DNA of 64,000 nucleotides from Caballeronia glebae. Its GTDB lineage: Bacteria; Pseudomonadota; Gammaproteobacteria; Burkholderiales; Burkholderiaceae. Under the pieces are notes generated by a model. That model was not told the origin of the DNA and made no database searches. It saw nothing but the letters and a program-made list of their open reading frames with translations. The stretch covers positions 1 through 64,000 of the forward strand of contig NZ_FCOJ02000044.1 in NCBI RefSeq assembly GCF_001545035.1, in the 5' to 3' direction. Position 1 is the stretch's first letter. Each line of letters starts with the position of its first letter. Position numbers and translations under genes: made by a program. Positions 36,403 through 47,183 of the stretch are shown one piece after another.

Positions 36403-37005
36403 TCATGAATTGCGGTGCAGGTTCATCATCGCACGTTCGGTTTCGCCGGCGACGACGAACGGCATCACGGCAAGCGCGCGCTCGATCGACTGATCGATCA
36501 CGTCCTGTTCCTCGCGGCGCGGCGGCTTGAGGACGAAGTTCGCGACATCGGGCTTCGCGCCCGCGCGCGCGCCTTCGGGAATCAAGTCGCGCGGATGCCC
36601 GATGCCGATGCGCAGCCGCCAATATTGCTGCGACGAAAGATGCGCGGAGATGTCCTTCAGGCCATTGTGTCCGCCGCTGCCGCCGCCGAGCTTCATCTTG
36701 ACCGTGCCGGGCGGCAGATCGAGTTCGTCGTGCGCGACGAGAATTTCATCGGGAAGAATCTTGAAGAACTGCGCGAGCGCGACGACCGATTGTCCCGAGC
36801 GGTTCATGAATGTCTGCGGTTCGAGCAGATGCACTTCGTGGCCGTGCAGACGTCCCTTCCCATAGAAACCGTGAAAGCGGCGTTCGTCGCGCAGTGTGGC
36901 TCCGGCGTCGCGTGCGAACTGGTCAACGAACCAGAAGCCCGCGTTGTGCCGCGTAGCGGTGTATTCGGCGCCCGGATTGCCCAGGCCGACGATCAACTTG
37001 ATCAT
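36403..37005 (-). CDS. pth: peptidyl-tRNA hydrolase
   Basis: Releases tRNA from prematurely dropped peptidyl-tRNA. 200 residues with [10 protein letters not shown], the catalytic H20 in [22 protein letters not shown], and [11 protein letters not shown] with [13 protein letters not shown]. Length is normal. It lies downstream of rplY, the common rplY-pth order, but a terminator hairpin (37023-37058) separates the two, so it depends on read-through or its own promoter. hisC starts 13 bases after its stop. Confidence 0.97.
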   Translation of the reverse strand: MIKLIVGLGNPGAEYTATRHNAGFWFVDQFARDAGATLRDERRFHGFYGKGRLHGHEVHLLEPQTFMNRSGQSVVALAQFFKILPDEILVAHDELDLPPGTVKMKLGGGSGGHNGLKDISAHLSSQQYWRLRIGIGHPRDLIPEGARAGAKPDVANFVLKPPRREEQDVIDQSIERALAVMPFVVAGETERAMMNLHRNS

Positions 37006-37022
37006 GTCGAATCTTGTAGAGC

Positions 37023-37058
37023 GAAAAAAAACCCGCCGGGGCTTGCGCGCCGGCGGGT
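37023..37058 (-). terminator. Rho-independent terminator of rplY
   Basis: On the minus strand ACCCGCCGG (37058-37050) pairs with CCGGCGGGT (37039-37031) around a ten-base loop, followed by an eight-base T-run (37030-37023). It stands between rplY and pth. Confidence 0.92.
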
Positions 37059-37110
37059 CACGTCGACCGTTCTTGCGAACGGATCGAGAGGATAGCGGTG
37101 TTCCGCGTGC

Positions 37111-37731
37111 TTACTCGGCTGCGGGCTTATCGCCTGCAGGAGTCTCGCCAGCCTCTTCCGACACGACGGCAGCCGGGACGGTCGCCGAAGCCACCACCGG
37201 ATTTTCCGCCTCGACGGAGACCGTCAGGCTCACGCCCTTCGGCAGCGAGATGTCTTTCGCGTGCATCGTCTGGCCAGCTTCAATCTTCCCCAGATCGATT
37301 TCCAGGAACTCAGGCAGGTCTGCCGGCAGGCATTCCACTTCCAGTTCCGTCACGACGTGCGAGATCACCGCGCCCGCCAGCTTCACGGCCGGATTGCTTT
37401 CCTGGTTCATGAAGTGCAGCGGCACCTTGGTGTGCAGCTTCTTCTTCGCGTCGACGCGCTGGAAGTCCACGTGCAGCACGAGCTGCTTGAACGGGTGGTA
37501 TTGCACGTCGCGCAGCAGAACTTGTTGCGACTTGCCGGCCAGTTCCAGGTCGAGAATCGACGAGTGGAAAACTTCTTTCTTCAGGGCGTGCCACAGGGCG
37601 TTGTGGTCGAGTTCGACCAGTTGAACGTCCGTTTCACCGCCGTACACGATACCCGGGGTCTTGCCCGAGTTACGCAGGCGGCGGCTCGCACCCGTACCTT
37701 GCTTGCTACGCTCGAAAGCGACTACTTTCAT
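37111..37731 (-). CDS. rplY: ribosomal protein bL25, long (Ctc/TL5) form
   Basis: Binds 5S rRNA in the large subunit. 206 residues, about twice the E. coli L25: an N-terminal L25 domain (about 1-92, KTPGIVYGG and [22 protein letters not shown]) and a C-terminal TL5 beta domain (about 100-185), then an Ala/Glu-rich tail. It follows prs with a terminator hairpin in between and is itself followed by a strong terminator. Confidence 0.97.
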   Translation of the reverse strand: MKVVAFERSKQGTGASRRLRNSGKTPGIVYGGETDVQLVELDHNALWHALKKEVFHSSILDLELAGKSQQVLLRDVQYHPFKQLVLHVDFQRVDAKKKLHTKVPLHFMNQESNPAVKLAGAVISHVVTELEVECLPADLPEFLEIDLGKIEAGQTMHAKDISLPKGVSLTVSVEAENPVVASATVPAAVVSEEAGETPAGDKPAAE

Positions 37732-37838
37732 CTTTGACTCCTATATCTGCCCGCGACCAGGCAGGGAAACCGGGACCATCGAAAATGTGTGATCCCACAA
37801 CTAGCGACGCGAACCTTCGTCCGTTCGCATCGATCATG

Positions 37839-37866
37839 CAAAAACGCGAAGCGTGTGCTTCGCGTT
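37839..37866 (-). terminator. Rho-independent terminator of prs
   Basis: A perfect 10-bp stem (37857-37866 with 37843-37852) with a four-base loop, continuing on the minus strand as TTTTTGCA. It lies 17 bases after the prs stop. Confidence 0.85.
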
Positions 37867-37882
37867 CCTTGCTCAATTCCGT

Positions 37883-38836
37883 TTAACCTTCGGCGAAGAG
37901 CGACATCACCGAGTCGCCGCGCCGGATTCGGGAGAACGTCTCCGCGAGCAGACCCGCGCTCGAAAGCGGGCGGATCTTCGCGCACGCGAGCGATTCAGCC
38001 GACAGGGGAATCGTGTCCGTGACGACGAGTTCATCCAGTTCCGAAGCCGTGATGCGCGCCGCCGCGCCACCCGACAAAACAGGGTGCGTCGCGTATGCGA
38101 ACACCTGCTTCGCGCCGCGGTCCTTCAGCACTTGCGCGGCCTTGCACAGCGTGCCGGCGGTGTCGACCATGTCGTCCATGATCACGCAAGTACGGCCTTC
38201 CACTTCACCGATGACGTTCATCACCTCGGCGACATTCGCCTTCGGACGGCGCTTGTCGATGATCGCGAGGTCCGTGTTCAACTGCTTGGCGAGCGCACGC
38301 GCGCGCACCACGCCGCCGACGTCCGGCGACACGACCAGCAAATGGTCATGGTTCTGCTTGCGCAGATCGCCGAGCAGCACGGGCGTTGCATAGATGTTGT
38401 CGACGGGGATGTCGAAGAAGCCTTGAATCTGGTCGGCGTGAAGGTCCATGGTGATCACGCGATCGACGCCGGCAATTTCCAGCATGTTCGCGACGACCTT
38501 CGCCGAGATGGCCACTCGCGCGGAACGCGGACGGCGGTCCTGACGCGCATAGCCGAAGTAGGGGATGGCTGCGGTGATCCGGCCTGCAGATGCGCGCTTG
38601 AGCGCATCGACCATGATCATCAGTTCCATCAGGTTATCGTTCGTGGGAGCGCAAGTGGATTGCAGAACGAACGCGTCTTTGCCCCGAACGTTTTCCTGAA
38701 TCTCGACCATGATCTCGCCGTCTGAGAAGCGGCTGACCATTGCTTTGCCGAGAGGAATTCCAAGAATTTTGACGACTTCCTGTGCAAGCGCGGGATTCGC
38801 GTTGCCAGTAAAAACCATCAGGCCGTCACTGCTCAT
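37883..38836 (-). CDS. prs: ribose-phosphate pyrophosphokinase
   Basis: Makes PRPP from ribose-5-phosphate and ATP for nucleotide, histidine and tryptophan synthesis. 317 residues, normal for class I enzymes. Motifs are [40 protein letters not shown] and the PRPP loop [12 protein letters not shown] around residue 220. The start at 38836 ([16 protein letters not shown]) is chosen because the open frame upstream runs through the tRNA gene. It is 50 bases after tRNA-Gln. Confidence 0.97.
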   Translation of the reverse strand: MSSDGLMVFTGNANPALAQEVVKILGIPLGKAMVSRFSDGEIMVEIQENVRGKDAFVLQSTCAPTNDNLMELMIMVDALKRASAGRITAAIPYFGYARQDRRPRSARVAISAKVVANMLEIAGVDRVITMDLHADQIQGFFDIPVDNIYATPVLLGDLRKQNHDHLLVVSPDVGGVVRARALAKQLNTDLAIIDKRRPKANVAEVMNVIGEVEGRTCVIMDDMVDTAGTLCKAAQVLKDRGAKQVFAYATHPVLSGGAAARITASELDELVVTDTIPLSAESLACAKIRPLSSAGLLAETFSRIRRGDSVMSLFAEG

Positions 38837-38886
38837 CGTGCACCTGTCTGCGGCTGGAGGCGAGAGGAAAAACGCGAGAAAAGGAA

Positions 38887-38963
38887 TGGCAGGGGAGGAA
38901 GGACTCGAACCCTCGCATGCCGGAATCAAAATCCGGTGCCTTGACCAACTTGGCGACTCCCCT
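38887..38963 (-). tRNA. tRNA-Gln (anticodon TTG)
   Basis: A 77-base tRNA with encoded CCA. The 7-bp acceptor stem is AGGGGAG with CTCCCCT, discriminator G. The anticodon arm CCGGA-TTTTGAT-TCCGG gives anticodon TTG, reading CAA/CAG Gln. The T arm GAGGG-TTCGAGT is present with a weak stem. It lies between ispE and prs, in the ispE-tRNA-prs order common in Proteobacteria. Confidence 0.96.
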
Positions 38964-39016
38964 ACACAACTCTGAATCTTGCCGGGAAGTGTAGAACATA
39001 CCCGACAAAACAAAAC

Positions 39017-39898
39017 CTATGACGCGAAAGCGAAGAGAGGATGAGAATCCAGACTTGCTGTCACCACACTCTTCCAGCTTGCCGGCAGTTTGGCTTGCGC
39101 CAGTTCCGCTTCGGCTCGGCTGGTGAAAGCAGCGAACACGCTTGCTCCAGATCCGGTCATTCGCGCCGGTGCGAGTTCGGAAAACCACTCGAGCACCGTT
39201 GCAACTTCCGCGTACTTTCCTGCAACTACAGCTTGCATGTCGTTTCGACCGAAGCTGTTTGGCCAGTTTGTGTCTGACCTTTGCTGTGCGAGAAAGTCCA
39301 TCATTGTGACGACTTTCGAGTTCCGTGTCAAGCTTTTCTCGGAAAAAATCGCCGCGGTGGGGACGTGAGCATCGGGCGTTACTACGAGGAAGAAACGCTT
39401 CGGCAGATTGACTGCCTGCAGCGCCTCACCTACGCCTTCTGCGAAAGCATTTTGCCCGAAGACAAAAAACGGCACGTCCGCGCCGAGTTGCAGGCCGAGA
39501 TTCTGCAGAATCTCACGCGAAAGATCAACACCCCAGAGACGATTTAACGCTAAAAGAGTTGTCGCCGCGTCGGAACTGCCTCCACCGAGGCCCGCGCCCA
39601 TTGGCAGACGCTTGTCGATCTCGATCTCCGCGCCGAACTTCGTGCCCGTGTGCTGCTGAAGCAGACGCGCGGCCCGCACGACGAGATCGTGTTCTTCGGG
39701 TACGCCCGGCACGTCGGTCTTGCGCGTGATGACGCCGTCGTTGCGCCGCTTGAAGTGCAGATGGTCGCCCCAGTCGAGCAACTGGAAAACGGTCTGCAGC
39801 GAATGGTAGCCATCCGGACGGCGGCCCGTGATGTGCAGGAAAAGGTTCAGCTTCGCGGGCGCGAGGCAGTCACGGAGCGAATCGTTCGATGAGGACAT
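39017..39898 (-). CDS. ispE: 4-diphosphocytidyl-2-C-methyl-D-erythritol kinase
   Basis: GHMP-family kinase of the MEP isoprenoid pathway. 293 residues with [20 protein letters not shown] near the N-terminus and the ATP-binding loop [14 protein letters not shown] (99-112); the third motif [12 protein letters not shown] is near the C-terminus. It follows lolB by 19 bases and is probably co-transcribed with the TPR protein and lolB; the tRNA-Gln gene starts 53 bases after its stop. Confidence 0.96.
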   Translation of the reverse strand: MSSSNDSLRDCLAPAKLNLFLHITGRRPDGYHSLQTVFQLLDWGDHLHFKRRNDGVITRKTDVPGVPEEHDLVVRAARLLQQHTGTKFGAEIEIDKRLPMGAGLGGGSSDAATTLLALNRLWGVDLSREILQNLGLQLGADVPFFVFGQNAFAEGVGEALQAVNLPKRFFLVVTPDAHVPTAAIFSEKSLTRNSKVVTMMDFLAQQRSDTNWPNSFGRNDMQAVVAGKYAEVATVLEWFSELAPARMTGSGASVFAAFTSRAEAELAQAKLPASWKSVVTASLDSHPLFAFAS

Positions 39899-39917
39899 GC
39901 GTGATGCAACGGCAAGG

Positions 39918-40544
39918 TTATTGATCGAGCACGAGCTTGATGTCGAGCGGCGGTTCGTTGCGCGAAAGATTCACGCGCTTCACGCCCGTCGCGGGCGCGT
40001 CGGCATAGGCCAGATAGTCGATGGTCCATCCGTCCTGCCTTATTTCCTTCGGACGTCCGTTGTTCGCTTCCGGATCGAGCGTGGTCTGCGCACGCGAGGA
40101 CGGCGCGGCCGACGGTTGCAGCCAGTAGCGCAGGCCTTCGACCGGCAACGCAAAGCCGAGCGTGTTCTGCATCAGCAGGGATACGTTGTCGGCGCTCACC
40201 GGTTGCTTGTTAGGCAATTCGAGCGTGGCGAGCGACGGCGATGAAGTCACGATCGCCATCGTCTGGCCTAGCGGGTTGCGTAACTGCAGCGTGACGGTGT
40301 CGCCAGTCTCCTGCCAGTCGAAATTGCCGTAGGCATTGCGCTGCGCGCCGTTCTGGTCGTTGTACTGCACGGCGAAGCGTCCGTGATACATGTGGCTCGT
40401 CTGGGCCGTGAGCGACGTGGATGCGTTCGTCGTTGTGGGAACGCGCGGCTGGAGCGCGCAACCCGACATGGCCAGCGAGGCGGCTGCCGCAATGCCGAGC
40501 GCGCCGCGTCGAAGCGATGCGCCGGCGAGAAAATCGAATACCAT
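39918..40544 (-). CDS. lolB: outer-membrane lipoprotein insertion protein LolB
   Basis: Receives lipoproteins from LolA and inserts them into the outer membrane. 208 residues with a lipoprotein signal (SLAMSGC, lipid-attached C29) and an unclosed beta-barrel domain with [15 protein letters not shown] and [23 protein letters not shown] 40544 overlaps the stop of the TPR gene by one base (TGATG), so translation is coupled; a TTG one codon upstream is unlikely. It precedes ispE. Confidence 0.93.
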   Translation of the reverse strand: MVFDFLAGASLRRGALGIAAAASLAMSGCALQPRVPTTTNASTSLTAQTSHMYHGRFAVQYNDQNGAQRNAYGNFDWQETGDTVTLQLRNPLGQTMAIVTSSPSLATLELPNKQPVSADNVSLLMQNTLGFALPVEGLRYWLQPSAAPSSRAQTTLDPEANNGRPKEIRQDGWTIDYLAYADAPATGVKRVNLSRNEPPLDIKLVLDQ

Positions 40545-42403
40545 CAAAGGTCATTTACCTGGAGTCGTTTCAGCGTTTTGACGAGCGTATCGTTGTCAGG
40601 TTCGAGCTTTTGCGCTTGCCGCCACGTCGCGCGCGCCTGATCCTGCTGCCCGGACTTCCACTGGACCTCGCCCAGATGCGCGCCGATTTCGGCATTCGGC
40701 TGAAGGTTGTAGGCGTTCTTCAGAATCTTCTCCGCCTCGGCCGCGTTGCCCTGGCGGAAGCGCGCCCAGCCGAGGCTGTCCATGATGAAGGCGTCGTTCG
40801 GGGCGAGCGAAACGGCCGTCTCGATGAGCTTCACCGCTTCGTCAAGCCGTTGATTGCGGTCGACGAGCGAATAGCCGAGCGCGTTGTACGCTTGCGGGTT
40901 GCTCGGCTGCGTGCGCATCAACGTGCGAAGCTGAGTCTCCATGACGTCGTAGTGACCGTTCTTTTCGGCGGCCATGGCGTAGTCGTAGACGAGATCGGGA
41001 TCGTCGGGGAACGCGGTCACCGCCTTCGCGAGATTCGCCTCCGCCTCCTTGTAGCGATGCGCCTCGAAAAGAATGGCCGAGTCGGTGCGTGCGAGCAGCG
41101 CCAGATCGCGCGGATCGGAGCTTTGCAGGTTGCCGATCAGCGCGCGCGCATCGTCGACCTTGCCTTGCTTCGCGAGCAGTTGCGCACGCGTGATCTGCGC
41201 GGGCAGATATTGCTGGCTCGCGCGCGGAATCTTGTCGAGCCATTGGCTCGCGGCGTCGTCGTTTTTCTGTTCGAGCGCCAGTTGCGCGAGATAGATGTAC
41301 GCCTGGCCGGGGTCCGCGCCCGGCGTGCTTTCCGCCGTCTTCGCGTACTGATTCAGAAAATCCTGCGCGCGATCGAACTGCTTCTTCTGAATGTTGATGA
41401 GCGCGAGCGCCATCAACGGCGTCAGGTCTTTCGGATCGTTCTTGCGCATGATCTCGAACTGCTTCTGCGCGTCGTCGAGCCTGTCGGCCGACAAATACAA
41501 CTGCGCCAGCGCGAGCCGCGCGTCGTGCGATTTCGGATTCTTGTCGAGATATTTCTCGAACGATGCGATGCCTTCCTTGCGTTCTTCCGGGCCCATGCGC
41601 GCGAGCGTCAGCGCGGCGGGCAAATAGTCCGGCTTGAGTTGCAACGCTTTTTCGAGCGATGCCTTCGCGCCCGGCGGATCGTCGGCGACTAGTTGCTGGC
41701 GCGCGAGCGCGAGTTGCGTCTCGGGCCGGTCCTGATCGTTTTGCGTCAGATCTTTGAGCACGTTCAGGCCGCCGACGCGATTCGGTCCGCGCGCGAGCAA
41801 GCTCTGAAGAGAAAGGATGGCGTCGCCGCGCTGATCGGGCGAAACCTTCGCGAGCTCGCGTTGGAGCGTCGGTTTCGCGTCTTCGGGCTTGCCGCTGACG
41901 ATCAGAAGCGACGCGCTCAACTGTGCCGCGCGATCCGAATGAGGCGCGAACTGCTGCCAGAGTTGCGCCGACGTGAGCGCGTCGTTCGGGCTTTGCGCGG
42001 CGATCGCGATTTCGGTCGCGCGCTGCGCAAACCGCGGGTCGTGCGTGTCGCGCGCGAGCGCGAGATAGGTCTGGAATGCGGGCGCTGGCTGGCCGCGCTG
42101 CAACGCGACTTCGGCCGCCAGAACCTGGAACACGATCTGGCTGGACATTGCCACATTCGGCAAATCCTGCGTCTCGGCGCCGCTGACCGGCGCGGTCAGC
42201 AGATCGGCGGCGTTTTGCGCGTCGGCCTGATCGTCGGCGCTCGGTGCGGGCGTCGCGTTCGGCGTTTGTGCGTGCGCGGGTGCGAACGCTAGCGCGGCCA
42301 TCGCGAGCGCAACGGCGCCGGCGATTCGCGACATTGGCATGGCGAACGAATGCGTCAAGATGGCCTGACGCTTCGAAAACAGCTTCATGACGAACGAGTT
42401 CAT
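40544..42403 (-). CDS. secreted tetratricopeptide-repeat protein
   Basis: About 619 residues: an N-terminal signal peptide ([15 protein letters not shown]), an acidic low-complexity stretch, then TPR-like helical repeats through to the C-terminus. The last repeats are clearest, for example [54 protein letters not shown] and [23 protein letters not shown]. It should be a periplasmic or outer-membrane scaffold. The start may be ATG 42403 or 42388. Coupling to lolB suggests an envelope role; the precise function is unknown. Confidence 0.85.
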   Translation of the reverse strand: MNSFVMKLFSKRQAILTHSFAMPMSRIAGAVALAMAALAFAPAHAQTPNATPAPSADDQADAQNAADLLTAPVSGAETQDLPNVAMSSQIVFQVLAAEVALQRGQPAPAFQTYLALARDTHDPRFAQRATEIAIAAQSPNDALTSAQLWQQFAPHSDRAAQLSASLLIVSGKPEDAKPTLQRELAKVSPDQRGDAILSLQSLLARGPNRVGGLNVLKDLTQNDQDRPETQLALARQQLVADDPPGAKASLEKALQLKPDYLPAALTLARMGPEERKEGIASFEKYLDKNPKSHDARLALAQLYLSADRLDDAQKQFEIMRKNDPKDLTPLMALALINIQKKQFDRAQDFLNQYAKTAESTPGADPGQAYIYLAQLALEQKNDDAASQWLDKIPRASQQYLPAQITRAQLLAKQGKVDDARALIGNLQSSDPRDLALLARTDSAILFEAHRYKEAEANLAKAVTAFPDDPDLVYDYAMAAEKNGHYDVMETQLRTLMRTQPSNPQAYNALGYSLVDRNQRLDEAVKLIETAVSLAPNDAFIMDSLGWARFRQGNAAEAEKILKNAYNLQPNAEIGAHLGEVQWKSGQQDQARATWRQAQKLEPDNDTLVKTLKRLQVNDL

Positions 42404-42488
42404 GGAAATCCAGACGATGTTTCAGTCGATTGTAACGCGGTCGCTAAAATACCGGCACATACGCCAGAGCAAGTCTCACTCCAGAAAA

Positions 42489-43319
42489 ATGCCCGAACTG
42501 CCGGAAGTCGAAGTCACCCGCCGGGGAATCGAACCTTATGTCGCCGGACGGCGCGTCGAGCACGTCGATGTGCGCACGCCCGCGCTGCGCTGGCCCATCC
42601 CGAAGCATCTTCCGAAGACGCTGGATCATCTGAAAATCGAGAAGGTGGAACGGCGCGGGAAGTATCTGCTGTTCGAAACCGTGGAAGGCTGGCTGATCGT
42701 CCATCTCGGCATGACCGGCACGCTGCGCGTGCTGCGAAACGTGCCGAAGCCGCCCGAAGCGGCCAAGCACGATCACGTCGATATCGTGTTCGACGATTTC
42801 ATCCTGCGTTTTCGCGATCCGCGCCGCTTCGGTGCGATCCTCTGGCATCCGCGCGCGGATGGCGACGTGCTCGATCATCCGCTGCTCGCGAGCCTCGGCG
42901 TCGAGCCGTTTTCGCCGGAGTTTTCGGGCGCGCTGCTGTTTCGCGAGACGCGCGGGCGCAAGGTTTCGGTGAAACAGGCGCTGCTCGCGGGCGGCATCGT
43001 GGTGGGCGTCGGGAATATATATGCGTCGGAGAGCCTTTTTCGGGCGGGCATCCGGCCGACGACCGCGGCCGGGCGTATCTCGCTCGTGCGCTACGATTTG
43101 CTCGCGGACGCCGTGCGCGTAACACTCGCCGCCGCCATCGAAAAGGGCGGCAGCACGCTGCGCGATTTCGTCGGCAGCAACGGCGAATCCGGCTACTTCC
43201 AGCTCGACTATTTCGTCTATGATCGCGCGGGCTTGCCGTGCCACGTCTGCGGTACGGCGATCAGACAAATCGTCCAGGGACAGCGCTCGACGTACTTTTG
43301 TCCGCGCTGCCAACGCTAA
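42489..43319 (+). CDS. mutM: formamidopyrimidine-DNA glycosylase
   Basis: Removes 8-oxoguanine and formamidopyrimidines from DNA and nicks the abasic site. 276 residues. The mature N-terminus [12 protein letters not shown] carries the Schiff-base Pro and catalytic Glu, which fixes the start at 42489 despite an open frame upstream. [15 protein letters not shown] is the helix-two-turn-helix region and CHVC with CPRC forms the C-terminal zinc finger. mutY begins seven bases later, so both arms of the GO repair system are in one transcript. It is divergent from the TPR-lolB-ispE block. Confidence 0.97.
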   Translation: MPELPEVEVTRRGIEPYVAGRRVEHVDVRTPALRWPIPKHLPKTLDHLKIEKVERRGKYLLFETVEGWLIVHLGMTGTLRVLRNVPKPPEAAKHDHVDIVFDDFILRFRDPRRFGAILWHPRADGDVLDHPLLASLGVEPFSPEFSGALLFRETRGRKVSVKQALLAGGIVVGVGNIYASESLFRAGIRPTTAAGRISLVRYDLLADAVRVTLAAAIEKGGSTLRDFVGSNGESGYFQLDYFVYDRAGLPCHVCGTAIRQIVQGQRSTYFCPRCQR

Positions 43320-43325
43320 TTTCCG

Positions 43326-44387
43326 ATGCTCGCTCTCACTGATTTTTCGTCGCGCCTTATCGCGTGGCAACGCATTCATGGCCGCCACGAACTGCCGTGG
43401 CAGAACACGCGCGACGCGTACCGCATATGGCTCTCGGAGATCATGCTGCAGCAGACGCAGGTCTCCACCGTCATTCCGTACTACGCGCGATTTCTGGAAC
43501 GCTTTCCGACGGTGACGGCGCTCGCCGACGCGCCCATCGACGACGTCATGGCGCTCTGGGCCGGGCTCGGCTACTACTCGCGCGCGCGCAATCTGCATCG
43601 CTGCGCGCAGGTTGTCGCGCACGAACACGGCGGCCGGTTTCCGCAGACCGTCGACGAACTCGCGATGCTGCCGGGCATCGGACGATCGACGGCGGCGGCG
43701 ATCGCGTCGTTCGCGTTCGGCGCGCGCGCGACGATTCTCGATGGCAACGTGAAACGCGTGCTTGCGCGCGTGTTCGGCATCGAAGGATTTCCGGGCGCGA
43801 AGAAAGTCGAAAACGCGATGTGGACGCTCGCGGAATCGCTCTTGCCGGATGCCGCGAACAAGGACGAAGTGACCGCGTACACGCAAGGCCTGATGGACCT
43901 CGGCGCGACGCTGTGCGTGCGCGGCAAGCCGGATTGCGCGCGCTGCCCGTTCGCATCGGACTGCGTGGCGAAGGTCGAGGGGCGCCAGCGCGAGTTGCCC
44001 GCCGCGCGCCCGAAGAAAGCCGTGCCGACGCGCAAGACATGGATGCTGATCCTGAAAGATGGCGATTCGATCTTGCTGCAGAAGCGTCCGTCGATCGGCA
44101 TCTGGGGCGGATTGTGGAGCCTGCCCGAAGCGGCGGACGAAGCCGCGCTCGCGGATGTCGCGCAGCGTCTGGGCGCGGACGAACATCTTCAGCGGCTCGC
44201 GCCGCTATCGCACGCGTTCACGCACTTCAAGCTGGATATCGAGCCGCGGCTGGGCGAGGCGCGAAACGCACCGCGCGATCTGATGGACACCGAAACCGTC
44301 TGGGCGTCGCTCGCGAAGATCGACGCCTATGGCGTGCCCGCGCCCGTGCGCAAGCTGCTCGACGCGCTGACGGGCTCGCTCATCTAA
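43326..44387 (+). CDS. mutY: A/G-specific adenine DNA glycosylase
   Basis: Excises adenine mispaired with 8-oxoguanine. 353 residues: a helix-hairpin-helix domain with catalytic E38 in SEIMLQQTQV, LPGIGRSTA (115-123) and D139; a [4Fe-4S] cluster at C197, C204, C207 and C213; and a C-terminal Nudix-like 8-oxoG recognition domain (about 232-350). Its last four bases overlap the end of the convergent Lon-domain gene. Confidence 0.97.
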   Translation: MLALTDFSSRLIAWQRIHGRHELPWQNTRDAYRIWLSEIMLQQTQVSTVIPYYARFLERFPTVTALADAPIDDVMALWAGLGYYSRARNLHRCAQVVAHEHGGRFPQTVDELAMLPGIGRSTAAAIASFAFGARATILDGNVKRVLARVFGIEGFPGAKKVENAMWTLAESLLPDAANKDEVTAYTQGLMDLGATLCVRGKPDCARCPFASDCVAKVEGRQRELPAARPKKAVPTRKTWMLILKDGDSILLQKRPSIGIWGGLWSLPEAADEAALADVAQRLGADEHLQRLAPLSHAFTHFKLDIEPRLGEARNAPRDLMDTETVWASLAKIDAYGVPAPVRKLLDALTGSLI

Positions 44388-45016
44388 AGCAGTTGATGAT
44401 GCTGCATGTAGTGATGCACGACGTCGATACGCGCGCCGGCGTCCATCAGCTCCATGAGCTTCTGGCGGGCGCGCATCGGGATCGGCAGGATTTCGGCGAG
44501 GCGGTTGGAGACCCAGGTGGGATCGTCGAATAGGAAGGGCTCGGCGAAGGGCAGATTTTGCGGCTCGCGCTCCTTGATCGTGTCGATGATGCGCTCCAGC
44601 ACTTCCGCGCACGCGCCGAACTTCGCGAGCGCTTCGACGCCTTGCAGCGGCTGATCTTCGCCCAGCAACTCAGCCGTGCCGACGATCAGATTGCTCGGTT
44701 CAACACGATGATCCGTCAGCCGGAAGCGATCGGTTCCGCGCGCCTGCACGAGCAACAGACCGAACGTATCGACATCGCATTCCGAGATTTCGGCCAGGCA
44801 ACCGATGTTCTCCGGCACCGACGGATCGCCCGGCGAAGCGACTTCGTGTCCGCTTTTGAGCAGACACACGCCGAACGGCGTCTTCTCGCGCAGACACTCG
44901 CGCGCCATGTCCAGATAGCGTGCCTCGAAAATCTTGAGCGGCAGCAGGCCGCCGGGGAAGAGCACGGTGTGAAGCGGAAACAGCGGCAAGTCGGCCAGAA
45001 TAGGATTCGCGGACAT
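44384..45016 (-). CDS. Lon N-terminal (substrate-binding) domain protein
   Basis: 210 residues containing only the LON substrate-binding domain: LPLFPLHTVLFPGGLLPLKIFEARYLDM at the N-terminus and a helical C-terminal part (about 120-210). No AAA+ or protease domain follows, so it cannot act as Lon itself. Such proteins are widespread and their function is unknown; an adaptor or sensor role is a guess. The start at 45016 has GGAGG (45023-45027). It follows rapZ by 34 bases on the same strand. Confidence 0.9.
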   Translation of the reverse strand: MSANPILADLPLFPLHTVLFPGGLLPLKIFEARYLDMARECLREKTPFGVCLLKSGHEVASPGDPSVPENIGCLAEISECDVDTFGLLLVQARGTDRFRLTDHRVEPSNLIVGTAELLGEDQPLQGVEALAKFGACAEVLERIIDTIKEREPQNLPFAEPFLFDDPTWVSNRLAEILPIPMRARQKLMELMDAGARIDVVHHYMQHHQLL

Positions 45017-45050
45017 CGCGTCCCTCCAGGATGGACCGCCGGCGCGGCGA

Positions 45051-45947
45051 TCAGGTTCGCGTGTGGGTCGCGCTTTCATCCACAGGGATGGGCGCGTCAC
45101 GATGCCGCACGATCACGTTTGCCTGCTCGCGAAAGCGCGCGGCAAGCGCCTCCGCGATGAACACCGAGCGATGCTGGCCGCCCGTGCAGCCGATCGCGAC
45201 AGTGAGATAGCTGCGGTTGTCGTCGCGAAAGCGCGGCAGCCATTTGCCGACGAACGCGCCGATATCGTCGATCATCTCGCCGACCAGCGGCTGCGCGATG
45301 AGGAACTCGATGATGGGTTTATCGAGGCCTGTGAACGGGCGCAACTCGCGGTCGTAGTACGGGTTGGGCAGCGTGCGCACGTCGAAAACGAGGTCGGCGT
45401 CGAGCGGCACGCCGCGCTTGAAGCCGAACGATTCGAACATCAGCGTGAGATCGGCGGCTTCTGTTTCGACGAAGCGCTTGACCCAGGCGCGCAGCACGTT
45501 CGCGCGCAGATTGCTCGTGTCGATCTGATGCCCGTATTCCGCGAGACTCGCGACGAGTTCGCGCTCGCGCTCGATCGCCTCGGCGAGCGAATTCAGCACG
45601 CCGACATCGGCTTCGCGCATCGGCGGGCCGGACAGCGGATGACGCCGGCGCGTCTCGGAGAAGCGCTGAATGAGCGACTGCGTGCTGGCGTTGAGGAACA
45701 GCACGCGCAGATCGTAGTCCTTCGAGAGCTTGTCGATGATCGACGGCACCTCGTCGAGCGAGAGGCTCGAACGCGCGTCGATCGCGACGGCGAGCCGCGT
45801 CTGGCCTTCCTTCGCGAGGTGGTCGGCGAGTTCGGGCAGAAAGCGCGGCGGCAAGTTGTCGACGCAGTAGTAGCCGCCGTCTTCCAGCGCGTTCAGCGCG
45901 ACGGATTTGCCGGAGCCGGAGATGCCGGTAATCAGAATGATACGCAT
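45051..45947 (-). CDS. rapZ: RNase adapter protein RapZ
   Basis: Nucleotide-binding protein that in E. coli binds GlmZ sRNA and guides RNase E, controlling glucosamine-6-phosphate synthesis. 298 residues with Walker A GISGSGKS (8-15), [24 protein letters not shown], and the C-terminal [13 protein letters not shown]. The start at 45947 fits the family and discards an upstream extension. It closes the rpoN-hpf-ptsN-hprK group; whether GlmZ-like RNAs exist in this lineage is not known to me. Confidence 0.95.
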   Translation of the reverse strand: MRIILITGISGSGKSVALNALEDGGYYCVDNLPPRFLPELADHLAKEGQTRLAVAIDARSSLSLDEVPSIIDKLSKDYDLRVLFLNASTQSLIQRFSETRRRHPLSGPPMREADVGVLNSLAEAIERERELVASLAEYGHQIDTSNLRANVLRAWVKRFVETEAADLTLMFESFGFKRGVPLDADLVFDVRTLPNPYYDRELRPFTGLDKPIIEFLIAQPLVGEMIDDIGAFVGKWLPRFRDDNRSYLTVAIGCTGGQHRSVFIAEALAARFREQANVIVRHRDAPIPVDESATHTRT

Positions 45948-46029
45948 GGGTCTGGAGGGATTCGCTTTCCCTAAGCTTAGCACCTGTGCCCGATTCGTTT
46001 CGGCGCGCGCGACGTTGCGCGATGCGCGC

Positions 46030-46998
46030 TCAGATCAGCTTGCCGGGAAACTGGCTATCGGGGTCCTGCATGGCGAGGCGCTGGCGATCCATGAAGTCGC
46101 GCAGGGTATCGATGCCGCGCAGTTGCAGAATGGTGTTGCGCACGGCGGCCTCGACCAGCACGGCGAGGTTGCGGCCCGCCGCGACCTGAATCGTCACCTT
46201 GCTGATCGGCAGGCCGAGCACGTCGACGCTCTGGCTTTCGAGCGGCAGACGCTGGAATTCGCCGTCCGGCCGGCGCACGAGTTGCACGATCAGCTTGAGC
46301 TTCATTTTCCGGCGCACGGCGGTTTCACCGAAGATCGTCTTGATGTCGAGCAGGCCCAGGCCGCGCACTTCGAGCAGATTCTGAAGCAGCGGCGGACAGC
46401 GGCCTTCGACGAAATCGGGACCGAGGCGCACGAAATCGACGGCGTCATCCGCGACGAGTCCGTGGCCGCGGCTGATGAGTTCCAGTCCGAGCTCGCTTTT
46501 GCCGAGACCGGAGTCGCCGGTGAGCAGCACGCCCATCCCGAGGATATCGATGAACACGCCGTGCAGCGTGGCGCGCGGCGCGAGAATCCGCGACATGTAC
46601 GCGCGCAGGCTGTCGATCACGGCGGCCGCCGACATGCGCGTCGTGAAGAGCGGGGTCGACGAGCGCGTGCAGCGCAAAACGAGTTCCGGCGGCGCGCCCA
46701 CTTCGCCCGCGACGACCAGAAACGGCGGTTCGAGCGCGATCAGCTCGGCCATGTGGCGCGAGCGGTCTTCGTCGGACTGGCGTTGGTAGTAGTTGATCTC
46801 GGCGTCGCCGAGCACCTGGATACGGTTCGGGTGGATCAGGTTCAGGTGGCCGACCAGGTCGGCGCTCGACGTCGCGTTGGCGACCGTCTCGCTCGAAAAG
46901 CCGCGTTCCCAGCCTTCGTGCCCGGTGAGCCAACTGAGCTTCAGAGCGGCGGCGTTGTCGTCAAAAATGCTTTGGGCGTTGATGCTGGACGTATCCAT
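46030..46998 (-). CDS. hprK: HPr kinase/phosphorylase
   Basis: Bifunctional enzyme that phosphorylates and dephosphorylates a serine of HPr-type proteins. 322 residues: N-terminal domain (1-130) and a C-terminal kinase domain with Walker A GDSGLGKS (161-168), and the HprK signature [15 protein letters not shown]. In Proteobacteria it usually lies, as here, beside ptsN and rapZ and is thought to set the state of the nitrogen PTS. A 185-base spacer with a long hairpin separates it from ptsN. No free-standing HPr gene is in the window; an HPr domain exists in nagF. Confidence 0.96.
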   Translation of the reverse strand: MDTSSINAQSIFDDNAAALKLSWLTGHEGWERGFSSETVANATSSADLVGHLNLIHPNRIQVLGDAEINYYQRQSDEDRSRHMAELIALEPPFLVVAGEVGAPPELVLRCTRSSTPLFTTRMSAAAVIDSLRAYMSRILAPRATLHGVFIDILGMGVLLTGDSGLGKSELGLELISRGHGLVADDAVDFVRLGPDFVEGRCPPLLQNLLEVRGLGLLDIKTIFGETAVRRKMKLKLIVQLVRRPDGEFQRLPLESQSVDVLGLPISKVTIQVAAGRNLAVLVEAAVRNTILQLRGIDTLRDFMDRQRLAMQDPDSQFPGKLI

Positions 46999-47114
46999 GA
47001 GACCGGAACTCCGTTGGAAGCCGGGCGCAGCCTTCGCGTTACGACGAAGCGAATTGCTTCGATACGCCGCATGGCGCTGCGTTTGATCGATTGTGCCCCA
47101 GATGCAACACGCGC

Positions 47115-47154
47115 GCGAGGCGCGTCCGGCGCGAAAGCAGCACGGACGCGCCTC
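47115..47154. other. perfect 13-bp inverted repeat in the ptsN-hprK spacer
   Basis: CGAGGCGCGTCCG (47115-47127) and CGGACGCGCCTCG (47142-47154) pair perfectly around a 14-base loop. No U-run follows on the minus strand, so it is not a classical terminator; it may process or attenuate the ptsN-hprK message. Confidence 0.75.
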
Positions 47155-47183
47155 GGACGCGTATTGCTAGGTTCGTGTGGCTG

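Noticed and set aside
38837-39013. An upstream extension of the prs frame.
   Set aside because: It runs straight through the tRNA-Gln gene; PRPP synthetases begin at the Met at 38836.
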